Assembly (NCBI GenBank): GCA_035476855.1
Contig: DATILC010000042.1
Location: forward strand, 1-37,054
Direction: 5' to 3'
Source: Solimonas_A sp035476855
GTDB taxonomy: Bacteria > Pseudomonadota > Gammaproteobacteria > Nevskiales > Nevskiaceae
DNA length: 37,054 bases
Under the pieces are notes generated by a model, which ran no database searches, had not been told where the DNA came from, and saw only the letters and a list, made by a program, of their open reading frames with translations. This document shows, piece by piece, positions 14,844 to 23,110 of this stretch. The position numbers and the translations under genes were made by a program. Numbering within the stretch: the first letter of the stretch is position 1; every line of letters starts with the position of its first letter.

Positions 14844-17513
14844 TCAGAACTGGTACTTGACGTAGGCCTGTGCGAAATCGCGGTCGCGGTACAGGTTGTT
14901 GTTGCCGCCACCGAAGAACCAGCCGTAGCCGACGGTGAAGGAAATCGCTTCCTTGTAGCGCGTCTCCAGGTTGACCAGCGCCTGCTTGCGACCCTTGACG
15001 AAGTTCTCGGCCGGGCCGGGGCCCGTGCCCTGCACGTCGTGGGCCCAGATGATGAAGGGCTGCAGGCTGATGCCGGGCAGGATGCTCTCGTACTTGACGA
15101 TGCTGATCAGGCGATAGCCCCAGGAGAACTTGTCGACGAAATCTTCGAGGTCGGCCTGGTGCGGGTTGAAGCGCAGGCCATCCGGACCGTAGTTGCAGGT
15201 CGGGTTGGTGGAGCAGGCCTGGGCCTGGCCGCCGACGGGCAGGTAGGGGTTGGTCACCGGGTCATAGGCGACACCCGGGTTCTTCAGGCGGAAGCCCGAG
15301 CCATCGGCACCGGCGGTGGCGCTGGTGAAGATGCCCGGGGCCTCGATCTGCAGTTCATCGAGCGACGGCAGGTCCGGAATCCAGGCTGCGCCGAACTCGC
15401 CGACGAGCTGGATCTGGTCCGCGCCGAAGGGATTGTCGGTGGCGCCCAGCACTTGGGTGAAGCCGAGGTTGAACTGGAAGGTGTCGAAGTTCTCGTAGCC
15501 GCGGATGTAGCTGTTCGGCGCGTTCTCGCCGATCACGCCGCCGCGGTAGGGAATCACGAAGTTCGGGAAGGCGCGGGCCGAGCCAGGGCCGTGGCCGAGC
15601 AGGATGTTGACTGTATCGGCGTAGGGATTGCTGCCGCTGGCGTCGATGAAGTCGCTGGGGCCGTAGTAGTTGCCCGTATTGGCGTTGCCCTGATCGCTGC
15701 TGTGAGTGCCGTCCTCGTAGAAGCCGGTGCCGCCGAGGGTCGAGCCGGCGCAGCCGCTGCCGCGCAGGTTCGGGTCGTGGCAGCGCGTCAGCGTCGGGCC
15801 GCCGGCGGCCAGCGACAGGTCGGCGATGGCCACCTGCAGCGGCTGGTCCGGACGGTAGGCCACTTCACCCTGGATCGAGAAGTCGCCGAGCGTGGTGTTG
15901 AAGCTGGCGCCGAACATCTTGATGTCTTCCGGATAGTCGAACTGGATCCGGACGGAGTCGAGCGGCACCGCGGAGCGGGTGGTGCCGGTGGCATTGGGAT
16001 TGCCGCCGGTGAGCAGCACCGGCGCGGCGCCGGCCAGCGCGGCGAGGAACTCCGGAATGCTGCCGCCGGTGACACCGGTGTCGTTGCCGGCCGCCAGCAG
16101 GTTGCCGGCGATCAGCGGCAGCGCGTCGCGCAGCAGCTGGCCGCTGGGCGTGTCGAGGCCGGTGCCGTGGGTGAACACCGGGTTGTCGCGGCAGGCGTTC
16201 ATGTACTCGAAGGTATTGATCACGTCGATGCCATCCGGGTTGCCCTCACGGCGGGCGCAGGAGGCGTCCGACGCGTAGAAGCTCACGTAGGGCAGCTTCG
16301 AGTGGTAGTTCATGAAGTAGAAGCCCAGCTCGGTGCCGCTGCCGAGGTTCTCCGCGTAGTACTTGAAGGCGATACCGTACTGGCCGGAATCGCGCGCCTC
16401 GTTGTCCTTGTTGCGCAGCACGGTGCCCGAGGTGTTGGTGACCAGGGTCAGCGGGTTGTCGAGGTAGCCGGTCTGCTCTGCCGGAGTGTCGCCGCGGTAG
16501 GCGCGGTCCGGGTCGTCGCCGGTGCCGCCGAAGCCGAGGTTGACGTTGTCGATGGCGTTGTTGGTGCCGATGTCGGCGAAGCCGAAGTAGCTGCCCGGTG
16601 CCGGCGCTTCCACCGGCTTCCATTCCAGCTGGTAGTAGCCCTCGACGGTGGCGTTCTCGAACGGCTCCATGCTGAGGAACACCGAGCCCACCGGCGTGAA
16701 CACTTCTTCCACCGCGAAGCCGACGCGGTAGAGGTTGTTGGCGTTGACCGGCTGGGCCTGGTTGACCGAGTTGATCACCAGCAGGGTCGATTCGCCCCAG
16801 TTCACGGTCTGGCGGCCGATCTTGAAGGTGACGTCCTTCTCGCCGATCGGGAAGCGGCCGTAGAAGTTGGCGTCGAGCCACTGCAGGTCGGTACCGATCT
16901 GCTTCAGCACCTCGCCATCGCTGCGCTTCTTGCGCACGCGCGCGCCGGGGCCGTAGGTACGCAGGCCGGCGGCGGCGTTGAAGTAGCGGTTGGCGATCGG
17001 ATCGTTGCTGAAACCGACCTCGCCGACGTTGTCCGGCGTGATCAGGTTGGGGTGGGTTTCGGTGAAGTCGTTGTTGACGAAGTCGTAGAAATAGAGCCAG
17101 CGCGCGAAGAAGCCGAACTCGCCCCAGGTCAGGTTGAGATCCTGGGTGATCTTGGCGACGCCCTGGACGATGTCGCCCTTGCCGTAGTTCAGGTTGCCGT
17201 CGTCGGCACGCATGCTGAACTGGCCCGGAGCCGCCGCGAGGCGCTCCGTCGGGTAGGTCTGGTCCTTGAACAGGCCCTGGCAGGACTGGTACTGCCGGGT
17301 GCAGAGATCGGGATTCAGGTTGGCCTTGCCGACCAGGTCTTCCGATCGATCCTCCATGCGCCAGGCGCCGCCAGCGGTGATGGTGGTGTTGAGCACGCCT
17401 TCGACCTGGCCATCCCAGATGCTCAGGTTGATGGCCATGGCGGGGGCCGAGAGCAGCAGGCCGGCTGCGGCCAACGCGGGGGCGGCAGCGCGCCGGAACG
17501 GGGCTGAATCCAT
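14844..17513 (-). CDS. DUF1302-family outer-membrane protein (paralogue 2)
   Basis: An 889-residue paralogue of the neighbouring DUF1302 protein. The start MDSAPFRRAAAPALAAAGLL at 17513 has a strong AGGAG about 8 nt upstream; an ATG at 17528 has none. Signal cleavage is expected after APAMA. The barrel ends AYVKYQF. Segments such as NWGESTLLVINSVNQAQPV and YGIAFKYYAENLG are identical in both paralogues, while the middle (about residues 440-560) differs in length and sequence, as expected for surface loops. Substrate unknown. The gene is divergent from the lipoprotein gene at 17817. Confidence 0.88.
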   Translation of the reverse strand: MDSAPFRRAAAPALAAAGLLLSAPAMAINLSIWDGQVEGVLNTTITAGGAWRMEDRSEDLVGKANLNPDLCTRQYQSCQGLFKDQTYPTERLAAAPGQFSMRADDGNLNYGKGDIVQGVAKITQDLNLTWGEFGFFARWLYFYDFVNNDFTETHPNLITPDNVGEVGFSNDPIANRYFNAAAGLRTYGPGARVRKKRSDGEVLKQIGTDLQWLDANFYGRFPIGEKDVTFKIGRQTVNWGESTLLVINSVNQAQPVNANNLYRVGFAVEEVFTPVGSVFLSMEPFENATVEGYYQLEWKPVEAPAPGSYFGFADIGTNNAIDNVNLGFGGTGDDPDRAYRGDTPAEQTGYLDNPLTLVTNTSGTVLRNKDNEARDSGQYGIAFKYYAENLGSGTELGFYFMNYHSKLPYVSFYASDASCARREGNPDGIDVINTFEYMNACRDNPVFTHGTGLDTPSGQLLRDALPLIAGNLLAAGNDTGVTGGSIPEFLAALAGAAPVLLTGGNPNATGTTRSAVPLDSVRIQFDYPEDIKMFGASFNTTLGDFSIQGEVAYRPDQPLQVAIADLSLAAGGPTLTRCHDPNLRGSGCAGSTLGGTGFYEDGTHSSDQGNANTGNYYGPSDFIDASGSNPYADTVNILLGHGPGSARAFPNFVIPYRGGVIGENAPNSYIRGYENFDTFQFNLGFTQVLGATDNPFGADQIQLVGEFGAAWIPDLPSLDELQIEAPGIFTSATAGADGSGFRLKNPGVAYDPVTNPYLPVGGQAQACSTNPTCNYGPDGLRFNPHQADLEDFVDKFSWGYRLISIVKYESILPGISLQPFIIWAHDVQGTGPGPAENFVKGRKQALVNLETRYKEAISFTVGYGWFFGGGNNNLYRDRDFAQAYVKYQF

Positions 17514-17816
17514 TCGAAATCTCCTCATCAAATCAAGCGATAGCGAGGGCTTTTTGTGACGGGTCGCTGTTTTTTTATCCGCGACCGCTGCCCGATGGCG
17601 CGATTCTAGGCGGGTGCGGCGGATGTGAACAGATGTTTTCGCTGAATTTTCCGGTCGATGGCGTCTCCGTCCGCGGGGCGGGGCGGCGGGGCGTGACGCA
17701 GGACGCAGACGTTTTCCGGCGCAGCCCCTAAAACAGGGGGCTACGACCGGGCCACGAACAGGTTTATCGTAGACAGAGCCAGGGTTCAGCGGAACGCAGC
17801 CATCGGGGGAACAGCC
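17514..17816. promoter_or_regulatory. divergent control region (minus-strand promoter, small palindrome)
   Basis: This 303-bp gap has no gene. For the minus-strand DUF1302 gene there is a promoter-like pair, TTCACA (17629-17624) and TAGAAT (17608-17603), 15 bp apart, giving a leader of about 85-90 nt. A palindrome AGCCCC (17723-17728) with GGGGCT (17737-17742) lies nearer the plus-strand gene and could be an operator. No clear promoter is seen for the plus-strand lipoprotein gene. Confidence 0.4.
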
Positions 17817-20087
17817 ATGAGTGAACGCAAGCTGGGTGTCGGGAAAGGATTCAGGTTGCTCGCAACCGCAGCGGTGATTGCCGGCATGTCGCTGTTGAGC
17901 GCAGGCTGCCAGGACGACGACGATCGTGCAGCCCCTGCCGGTGGTCCGACCCCGGGCGCCGGCCCCAGCGTTTCGGGCGCCATCATTGCCGGCCGCGTGC
18001 GCGGCGGCTCGGTGCGGGTATTCGCGTTGAAGGACAACGGCGATCGCGACGAGGAACTCGGCTCCGCCACCACCGACACCGACGGCAAGTTCCGGATGAG
18101 GCTGAAGCGCAAGCCCAGCGGCCCGATCGAACTGGAGGCCCTCGATGGCGAATACACCAGCGAGGCCGATACGCGCATCACGCGCACCAAGGTGCGCTTG
18201 CGGACCCTGGTGCCGCGGATCAGCGATACCGAAGAGACCGGCCTGGTGGCCACGCCCCTGACGACCTTTGCGGCCGCGCGTGCCCGCAGGCTGCGCGGTG
18301 AAAGCCCCAATCTGGGTGCGGCGATCAATGCAGGCGATGCCAACGTCCGCGAGATCTTCGGCATCGATGCGCCGACCCTGGCCAGGCTGGTACCGGATAT
18401 CAACGCCACCGGGCCTGTCGCCGCCGCCGCCGTGGTACTGGGCGCGCTGGAAGACCTGGCAATCAAGAACGACAAGGAGGGCGCCGACATCGTCACCGCC
18501 CTGGCCCTGGACCTCAGCGACGGCCTGCCGGATGGCAAGCAGGACGAAACGCCGGTGAGGTTCGAGGGCACGACCGAAACGATTCCGCCGACGCTGGGCA
18601 CCGCGGACTTCCTGTCCTCGGTCACGTCCTACACCGATCCCAACAACGACAACACCGACCGCGGCGACGATCCGCCTCCGGTCGATCCGGATGCCACCGC
18701 GGCGGTCCGCGAGGGTGTCGTCGCTGCCGCGCCGCCTGCGGCAGGACTGTCGGTGGGTTCTTCCGGTGCCGTTGCCTCGCTGTCCTTCGACGGCAGGCAG
18801 GTGGTCTACGTCGCAGCGCGCGGTTCGGGCATCAAGGCACTGGACATCACCGATCCGGCCAATCCGACGATCAATCTGTTGCCGGCACTCAATGATGCGC
18901 TGGGCAAGTTGTCGCCGCCGTTTACCAATATCGGTGGCGTGGTGGCGGTGCCGGGCGCGGCAACACCGCAGGTGGTGCTGTTCGACTACGACCAGGCCCG
19001 TGTGATCGTCGCGGACGTGCGCGACCAGACCATCAAGAAGGACACCAACCTCACCGGGGTGGTGGACGCCGAACAGACCTGCTTCAGCGGTGGCCAGGCC
19101 TTCATCTCCGGCGGCATTCCCGATCCGACCCGTGGCGTGATCTGGCTGGCGGCGAACAATGGCTATCTGCCGTACGACGTTGCGACGCTGTCGCCCGACG
19201 TCAGCAAGAAGATTGCCCTGGCGCCGGGCGACATCATCGCCGAGAACATCGGCGGTGATGTTTCGTCCAACCTGCTGTTCTCGCCCAACTATGGGTCCCC
19301 CGATGGCTGTGACGGCCCGGGCGCCCTCGAACTGGTCAAGCTCGATGAGGGCAGGGCCTACCTGATGAAGGACGTCGACTTCCAGAAAGCCTTTGCCGTG
19401 GGAGCCACCCCGACAAGTCCGGGCATTCCCTTCGGCATTGTCGATGCCGGCTCGATGGACAGCATCTACAAGGTGGGCATCCTGACCGGCGAGGACACTC
19501 CCAGGGTTGGGCTGATCCGGCTCGGTGACATGAGCAAGTTCGAGTTCACCAGCATACCGGCGTCAGGGACCGACCCGGCGCGCCACGAGTTCGCCGTCAA
19601 GGATCCGTCCGTGGCGACCGCCTTCGCGGTGGAGAGCGGGGGATTCCCGCAATACGCCGGTTCTGCCGTGGAGTCGACCAACCATCTGACCTTGCTGATG
19701 GCGGGCTTCTCCAATGACATCCTGGTTGCAAAGCTCGACGATCCGGCCAACCCGGCCTGGAAGGGTTTTGCCGACTGGAAGCAGCACCGTGCGACGTCCA
19801 CCGAGTATCGGCAGGCCTTCGATCCGCATGCGGTGGGTGCCGTGCTGGCTTCGGCCAACAACCGCAGCTACGGCTTCATGCTCAGTGGCGATCCCGGCCA
19901 GGACATCCTCATGATCGACATGCAGGCTTTCCTGGATGCTGCAGCTGCAGGCCCCGAGGGCGATGCTGCGCATCGCCTGAGCTCGACGCCGTTCGATAAC
20001 GTCATTGTCCGCAAGTTCTCGCTGATTGCCGCCGCCCAGGCCAAGTCGGCGATGACCCAGAACAAGCGGGTGCAGCGGACGAGGTGA
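17817..20087 (+). CDS. large secreted lipoprotein with propeller-like repeats
   Basis: A 756-residue protein of unknown function. The lipoprotein signal ends MSLLSAGC, with Cys31 as the lipidation site, followed by an acidic-proline linker (QDDDDRAAPAGGPTPG). An Ig-like or carboxypeptidase-regulatory-like segment (about 43-115, GRVRGGSVRVFALKDNGDRD and TTDTDGKFRMRL) leads into a helical region and a proline-rich hinge near 280-295. The C-terminal part has repeats of the LVIVD/propeller type (VVYVAARGSGIKALDITDPA), with two short Cys-containing loops. The next gene, a lipoprotein diheme cytochrome, overlaps its stop codon, so the two probably act together at the outer membrane. Confidence 0.8.
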   Translation: MSERKLGVGKGFRLLATAAVIAGMSLLSAGCQDDDDRAAPAGGPTPGAGPSVSGAIIAGRVRGGSVRVFALKDNGDRDEELGSATTDTDGKFRMRLKRKPSGPIELEALDGEYTSEADTRITRTKVRLRTLVPRISDTEETGLVATPLTTFAAARARRLRGESPNLGAAINAGDANVREIFGIDAPTLARLVPDINATGPVAAAAVVLGALEDLAIKNDKEGADIVTALALDLSDGLPDGKQDETPVRFEGTTETIPPTLGTADFLSSVTSYTDPNNDNTDRGDDPPPVDPDATAAVREGVVAAAPPAAGLSVGSSGAVASLSFDGRQVVYVAARGSGIKALDITDPANPTINLLPALNDALGKLSPPFTNIGGVVAVPGAATPQVVLFDYDQARVIVADVRDQTIKKDTNLTGVVDAEQTCFSGGQAFISGGIPDPTRGVIWLAANNGYLPYDVATLSPDVSKKIALAPGDIIAENIGGDVSSNLLFSPNYGSPDGCDGPGALELVKLDEGRAYLMKDVDFQKAFAVGATPTSPGIPFGIVDAGSMDSIYKVGILTGEDTPRVGLIRLGDMSKFEFTSIPASGTDPARHEFAVKDPSVATAFAVESGGFPQYAGSAVESTNHLTLLMAGFSNDILVAKLDDPANPAWKGFADWKQHRATSTEYRQAFDPHAVGAVLASANNRSYGFMLSGDPGQDILMIDMQAFLDAAAAGPEGDAAHRLSSTPFDNVIVRKFSLIAAAQAKSAMTQNKRVQRTR

Positions 20088-21820
20088 GCCACCACGCCGG
20101 GCTTTCGATGAGAGTTTCCGGTGCCGGATCCAGGTCAGGGGAGCGACCTGGGTCCGGCAACAGATGGCGAATCGCGCTGTTGATGGCGCCGCTGTTGCTG
20201 CTTGCCTGCAGTCATCCGGACCCTGCGGCGACGCCGTCCGTGCAGGCCCAGGCGCCCAGGTACGACCCGCTGGCCTACGCACGTGCGGACCGCCAGCGCG
20301 ACCTGCGGCAGAATCCGGAGCCCACCGTTCCTCCGCAGTGCTACACCCGCACCGGCGGGGAATCCAATCCCTGCTGGACCTGTCATACCCGCCGCAACGG
20401 CGGCAATCTGATGGGCGATGTCGAGCTGCAGACCGAGTACGCTTTCAGCGACGTCGCCAAGGACAACCACTGGCGCAATCTCTACGCCGACCGCCGCGCC
20501 GCGATGGGGGCGATTTCCGACGGGCAGGTCCTGCAGTACGTTCGCCAGGACAACTACGCGCCGCTGCGTGCTGCGTTGCTGCAGGCGAAGGACTACCTCG
20601 GCTGGACCCCTGACCTGGATTTCGATGCCGGCTTCGATGCGGAGGGTTTCGCCCGGGACGGTTCCTGGTGGCGGGCTTTCCGCTACAAGCCCTTTCCGGG
20701 AACGTTCTGGCCCACCAACGGCGCCACCGACGACGTCATGATCCGCCTGCCGCGGGAGTTGTACCTGGATGCGGGCGGCAAGCCTTCACGCGAACTGTAC
20801 CGCCTGAACCTGGCCATCCTCGAGGTGGCGGTGGCGACCCCCGATTCCGGGCAGGCAGCCCGGCGAGACCGCGAGGTGGAGCCGGTCAGCGAGGAACTGG
20901 CCGGATGGGATCTCGACGGCGACGGCCGCATCTCCGGGAAGGTCACCCGGATATCGCAGCTGCCCGAGCGGTATGTCACGCCGCATGCGCCGGCCGGGAT
21001 GTCGCCGGAAGCAAGGCAGGTCCGTCGCTGGCGATACCCGCTGGGTACGGAGTTCCTGCATACGGTGCGCTATCTCGATCCCGATGCGTCCGGCATGATC
21101 AGCCGGCGCATGAAGGAAGTGCGCTACGCCATCAAGCTGTCCGCGCCTACTGCGTCGGGAACCGCCGATGTCTACCAAGCCGAGCGTCTTGAAAAGGAGC
21201 GTGGCAACGTCCCGCTCTACTCGGGTCATTCCGAGACTGGCCTCTACAACTCACACGGCTGGAAGCTGCAGGGCTTCATCGAAGATCGCGACGGTGCCCT
21301 GCGCCTGCAGACGACCGAGGAGACCTACTACTGCATGGGCTGCCACACCTCGATCGGCGTGACGGTCGACAGCAGCTTCGCCTTTCCGCGCAAGCCTCCG
21401 GGCCTGGCGGGCTGGGGCTACCAGTCGCTGGTGGGCATGCCGGACGTGCCCCAGGTCGGGCACCGCACGCCGGAGACCCTGCTGTACCTGCAGCGCGTGC
21501 GTGGTGGCGACGAGTTCCGTGCCAACGACGAGATCGTCGCCCGCTTCTTCGGTCCGGAAGGTCTGCGCCGCGACGAGGTGCTGCGCGCCGCCAAGGGCGG
21601 GGATCAGGACCTGCGCCATCTGGTGATGCCTTCCCGCGCGCGGGCGCTGGCATTGAACAAGGCCTATCTCGCACTGGTTCGAGAGCAGTCCTTCATCCTC
21701 GGACGCGATCCCGTGCTGCAGCCGGTGAAGAACGTGCATGACCGCATCGAGAACGGCGATACCGGCCTGAAGAAGAAAAAAGCCGTTTACGACGACGGCC
21801 GGCTCTGGCTCGACTGGTAA
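20084..21820 (+). CDS. lipoprotein diheme cytochrome c-like protein
   Basis: A 578-residue exported protein with two covalent heme-c sites, CWTCH (97-101) and CMGCH (417-421). The membrane-directed segment IALLMAPLLLLACSH carries a lipobox with Cys42 as the likely lipidation site. An EF-hand-like calcium loop DLDGDGRIS (276-284) lies between the hemes. The spacing does not match a cytochrome peroxidase or a DUF1587/1592-type protein that I can name; the enzymatic role is unknown. The GTG start overlaps the previous stop (GTGA), implying coupling; an ATG at 20108 is an alternative. The ending RIENGDTGLKKKKAVYDDGR is unusually basic. Confidence 0.82.
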   Translation: MSHHAGLSMRVSGAGSRSGERPGSGNRWRIALLMAPLLLLACSHPDPAATPSVQAQAPRYDPLAYARADRQRDLRQNPEPTVPPQCYTRTGGESNPCWTCHTRRNGGNLMGDVELQTEYAFSDVAKDNHWRNLYADRRAAMGAISDGQVLQYVRQDNYAPLRAALLQAKDYLGWTPDLDFDAGFDAEGFARDGSWWRAFRYKPFPGTFWPTNGATDDVMIRLPRELYLDAGGKPSRELYRLNLAILEVAVATPDSGQAARRDREVEPVSEELAGWDLDGDGRISGKVTRISQLPERYVTPHAPAGMSPEARQVRRWRYPLGTEFLHTVRYLDPDASGMISRRMKEVRYAIKLSAPTASGTADVYQAERLEKERGNVPLYSGHSETGLYNSHGWKLQGFIEDRDGALRLQTTEETYYCMGCHTSIGVTVDSSFAFPRKPPGLAGWGYQSLVGMPDVPQVGHRTPETLLYLQRVRGGDEFRANDEIVARFFGPEGLRRDEVLRAAKGGDQDLRHLVMPSRARALALNKAYLALVREQSFILGRDPVLQPVKNVHDRIENGDTGLKKKKAVYDDGRLWLDW

Positions 21821-21825
21821 TTCAG

Positions 21826-21994
21826 CCTGCAAAAAGCAGTTGAGCCACGGATTACACGGATCAACACGGATAGAAACACAGATCTACAGGATGTTTCCTG
21901 CTGAAGCGCGCAGCATTTGGGTGACGGACGGTGGATTCGCAAGCGATTGATCTTGATCCGTGTTCATCCGTGTAATCCGTGGCAAAAGAGTTTT
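21826..21994. repeat. palindromic ACGGAT repeat element, copy 3 (long form)
   Basis: It starts with the same CCTGCAAAAAGCAGTT as copy 1, then GAGCCACGGATTACACGG and further ACGGAT units. The right arm is TTGATCTTGATCCGTGTTC followed by ATCCGTGTAATCCGTGGC and AAAAGAGTTTT. The centres of copies 1 and 3 match only in parts. It fills the gap between the convergent ends of the cytochrome gene and the DUF815 ATPase gene. Confidence 0.85.
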
Positions 21995-22000
21995 CCGGGT

Positions 22001-22771
22001 TCAGGCCTTGCCGGCCCAGTCGCGCGCGAACTGACGCGCGACACGGCCCGAGCGCGAGGCGCGGTTCAGGGCCCAGCGCAGCGCCAGCTTCTGCGTCTCC
22101 TCGTCCCAGCCTTCGTGGCCCAGGGCGCGCAGGTGCATGCGCACCAGTTCCAGGTACTGGTCCTGGCCGAAGGCCTGGAACGACAGCCACAGGCCGAAGC
22201 GCTCCGACAGCGAAATCTTCTCCTCGGTGGATTCGCCCGCGTGCAGCTCGTCGTCGATCCAGTGGTACTCCTGGTTGTCGCGCTTCATCTCCGGCATCAG
22301 GTGGCGGCGGTTGCTGGTGGCGTAGATCAGCACGTTCTCCGGCGGATCCTCGACGCCGCCATCCAGTGCGGTCTTCAGCGCGGTCAGTGCCGGGTCACTG
22401 GAGGCAACCGAGAAGTCATCGACATAGAGCACGTAGCGCTCGCTGCGGTCGCGCAAGGGCGCGACGATCTCCGGCAGGTCGATCAGGTCGTGCGGCGGCA
22501 CTTCCACCAGGCGCAGGCCCTGGTCGGAGTAGGCGTGGAGCATGGCCTTGACCAGCGAGGACTTGCCGGTGCCGCGGGCGCCGGTCAGCAGGGCGTGGTT
22601 GGCCGGTTCGCCGCGCACGAAGCGCTCGGTATTGCGCAGCAGGGCTTCCTTCTGGCGCGCGATGCCCAGCAGGCTGTCGAGCGGCACCGCCTGCACGAAT
22701 TCCACCGGCTGCAGGGCGCCGTGACGCCAGCGGTATGCCAGGGCGGGGGGGAGGCTGTTGGCGTTGGTCAT
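22001..22771 (-). CDS. DUF815-family AAA ATPase
   Basis: A 256-residue ATPase of the DUF815 family. The Walker A motif is GARGTGKS (64-71) and Walker B is VLYVDD (114-119), followed by ALDGG and the sensor-like IYATSNRRHL. The family is widespread in proteobacteria and its cellular role is not established. The gene starts 11 nt after the T run that ends the upstream terminator, so any promoter of its own must lie within that terminator or the inserted element. The 3' end abuts repeat copy 3. Confidence 0.9.
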   Translation of the reverse strand: MTNANSLPPALAYRWRHGALQPVEFVQAVPLDSLLGIARQKEALLRNTERFVRGEPANHALLTGARGTGKSSLVKAMLHAYSDQGLRLVEVPPHDLIDLPEIVAPLRDRSERYVLYVDDFSVASSDPALTALKTALDGGVEDPPENVLIYATSNRRHLMPEMKRDNQEYHWIDDELHAGESTEEKISLSERFGLWLSFQAFGQDQYLELVRMHLRALGHEGWDEETQKLALRWALNRASRSGRVARQFARDWAGKA

Positions 22772-22782
22772 GAGGCCTGCAC

Positions 22783-23088
22783 AAAAAAAGACGGGGCCGC
22801 CATGTTAGAGCCTGTCCGCGGGTAAAAGACGCATGCGTTGCTGCCAGAAATCGCGCCAGGCAAGTCGGCCGACGTGCGATTTGGTGGTTCCAAATAAGCG
22901 GCGGCCGGCGCCGCATGGCGCGATTTCCGGCGCAACCCGAAGGGACGGGGCCGTTTTCGCGCCCCGCGTTCCCTATCGCCACTCACGTACGTCGAGTACG
23001 CCGCGCGTCGATAGGGTTAGCGGGACACGAAAACGGCACGCCGTCGCATGCGTGTTTTACCCGCGGACAGGCTCTCGGGCGGCCCCGT
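22783..23088 (-). terminator. ettA intrinsic terminator with an element in its loop
   Basis: On the minus strand, ACGGGGCCGCC (23088-23078) pairs perfectly with GGCGGCCCCGT (22801-22791) and is followed by C and seven T's (22789-22783), the form of an intrinsic terminator 23 nt after the ettA stop. The loop between the arms is not a few bases but 276 bases, nearly all of it the MITE-like element at 22807-23075. The element is itself palindromic and would extend the hairpin, so termination may survive. Confidence 0.65.
22807..23075. mobile_element. MITE-like palindromic element, 269 bp
   Basis: The ends are 31-bp inverted repeats (22807-22837 and 23045-23075) with one mismatch, beginning AGAGCCTGTCCGCGGGTAAA. 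Inside are two further nested stems: AAATCGCGCCA (22848-22858) with TGGCGCGATTT (22916-22926), and 22950-22978 with 23009-23037 (24 of 29 bases pair), whose ends read GCCGTTTTCG and CCCTATCG. No coding frame of note is present. No target-site duplication is evident. Non-autonomous transposon relic or a large REP/BIME-like structure are both possible. Confidence 0.75.
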
Positions 23089-23110
23089 ATCCGGCGTCAG
23101 CGCTGCGGGC

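Noticed and set aside
15039..17507. Long plus-strand ORF antisense to DUF1302 paralogue 2
   Set aside because: Same codon-bias artefact as for paralogue 1; the minus-strand frame has the signal peptide, SD and terminal Phe.
21861..22000. Small minus-strand protein encoded across the repeat element
   Set aside because: A similar reading (ATDYTDEHGSRS) appears in copy 1 because the DNA repeat is the same; there is no SD or independent conservation signal.
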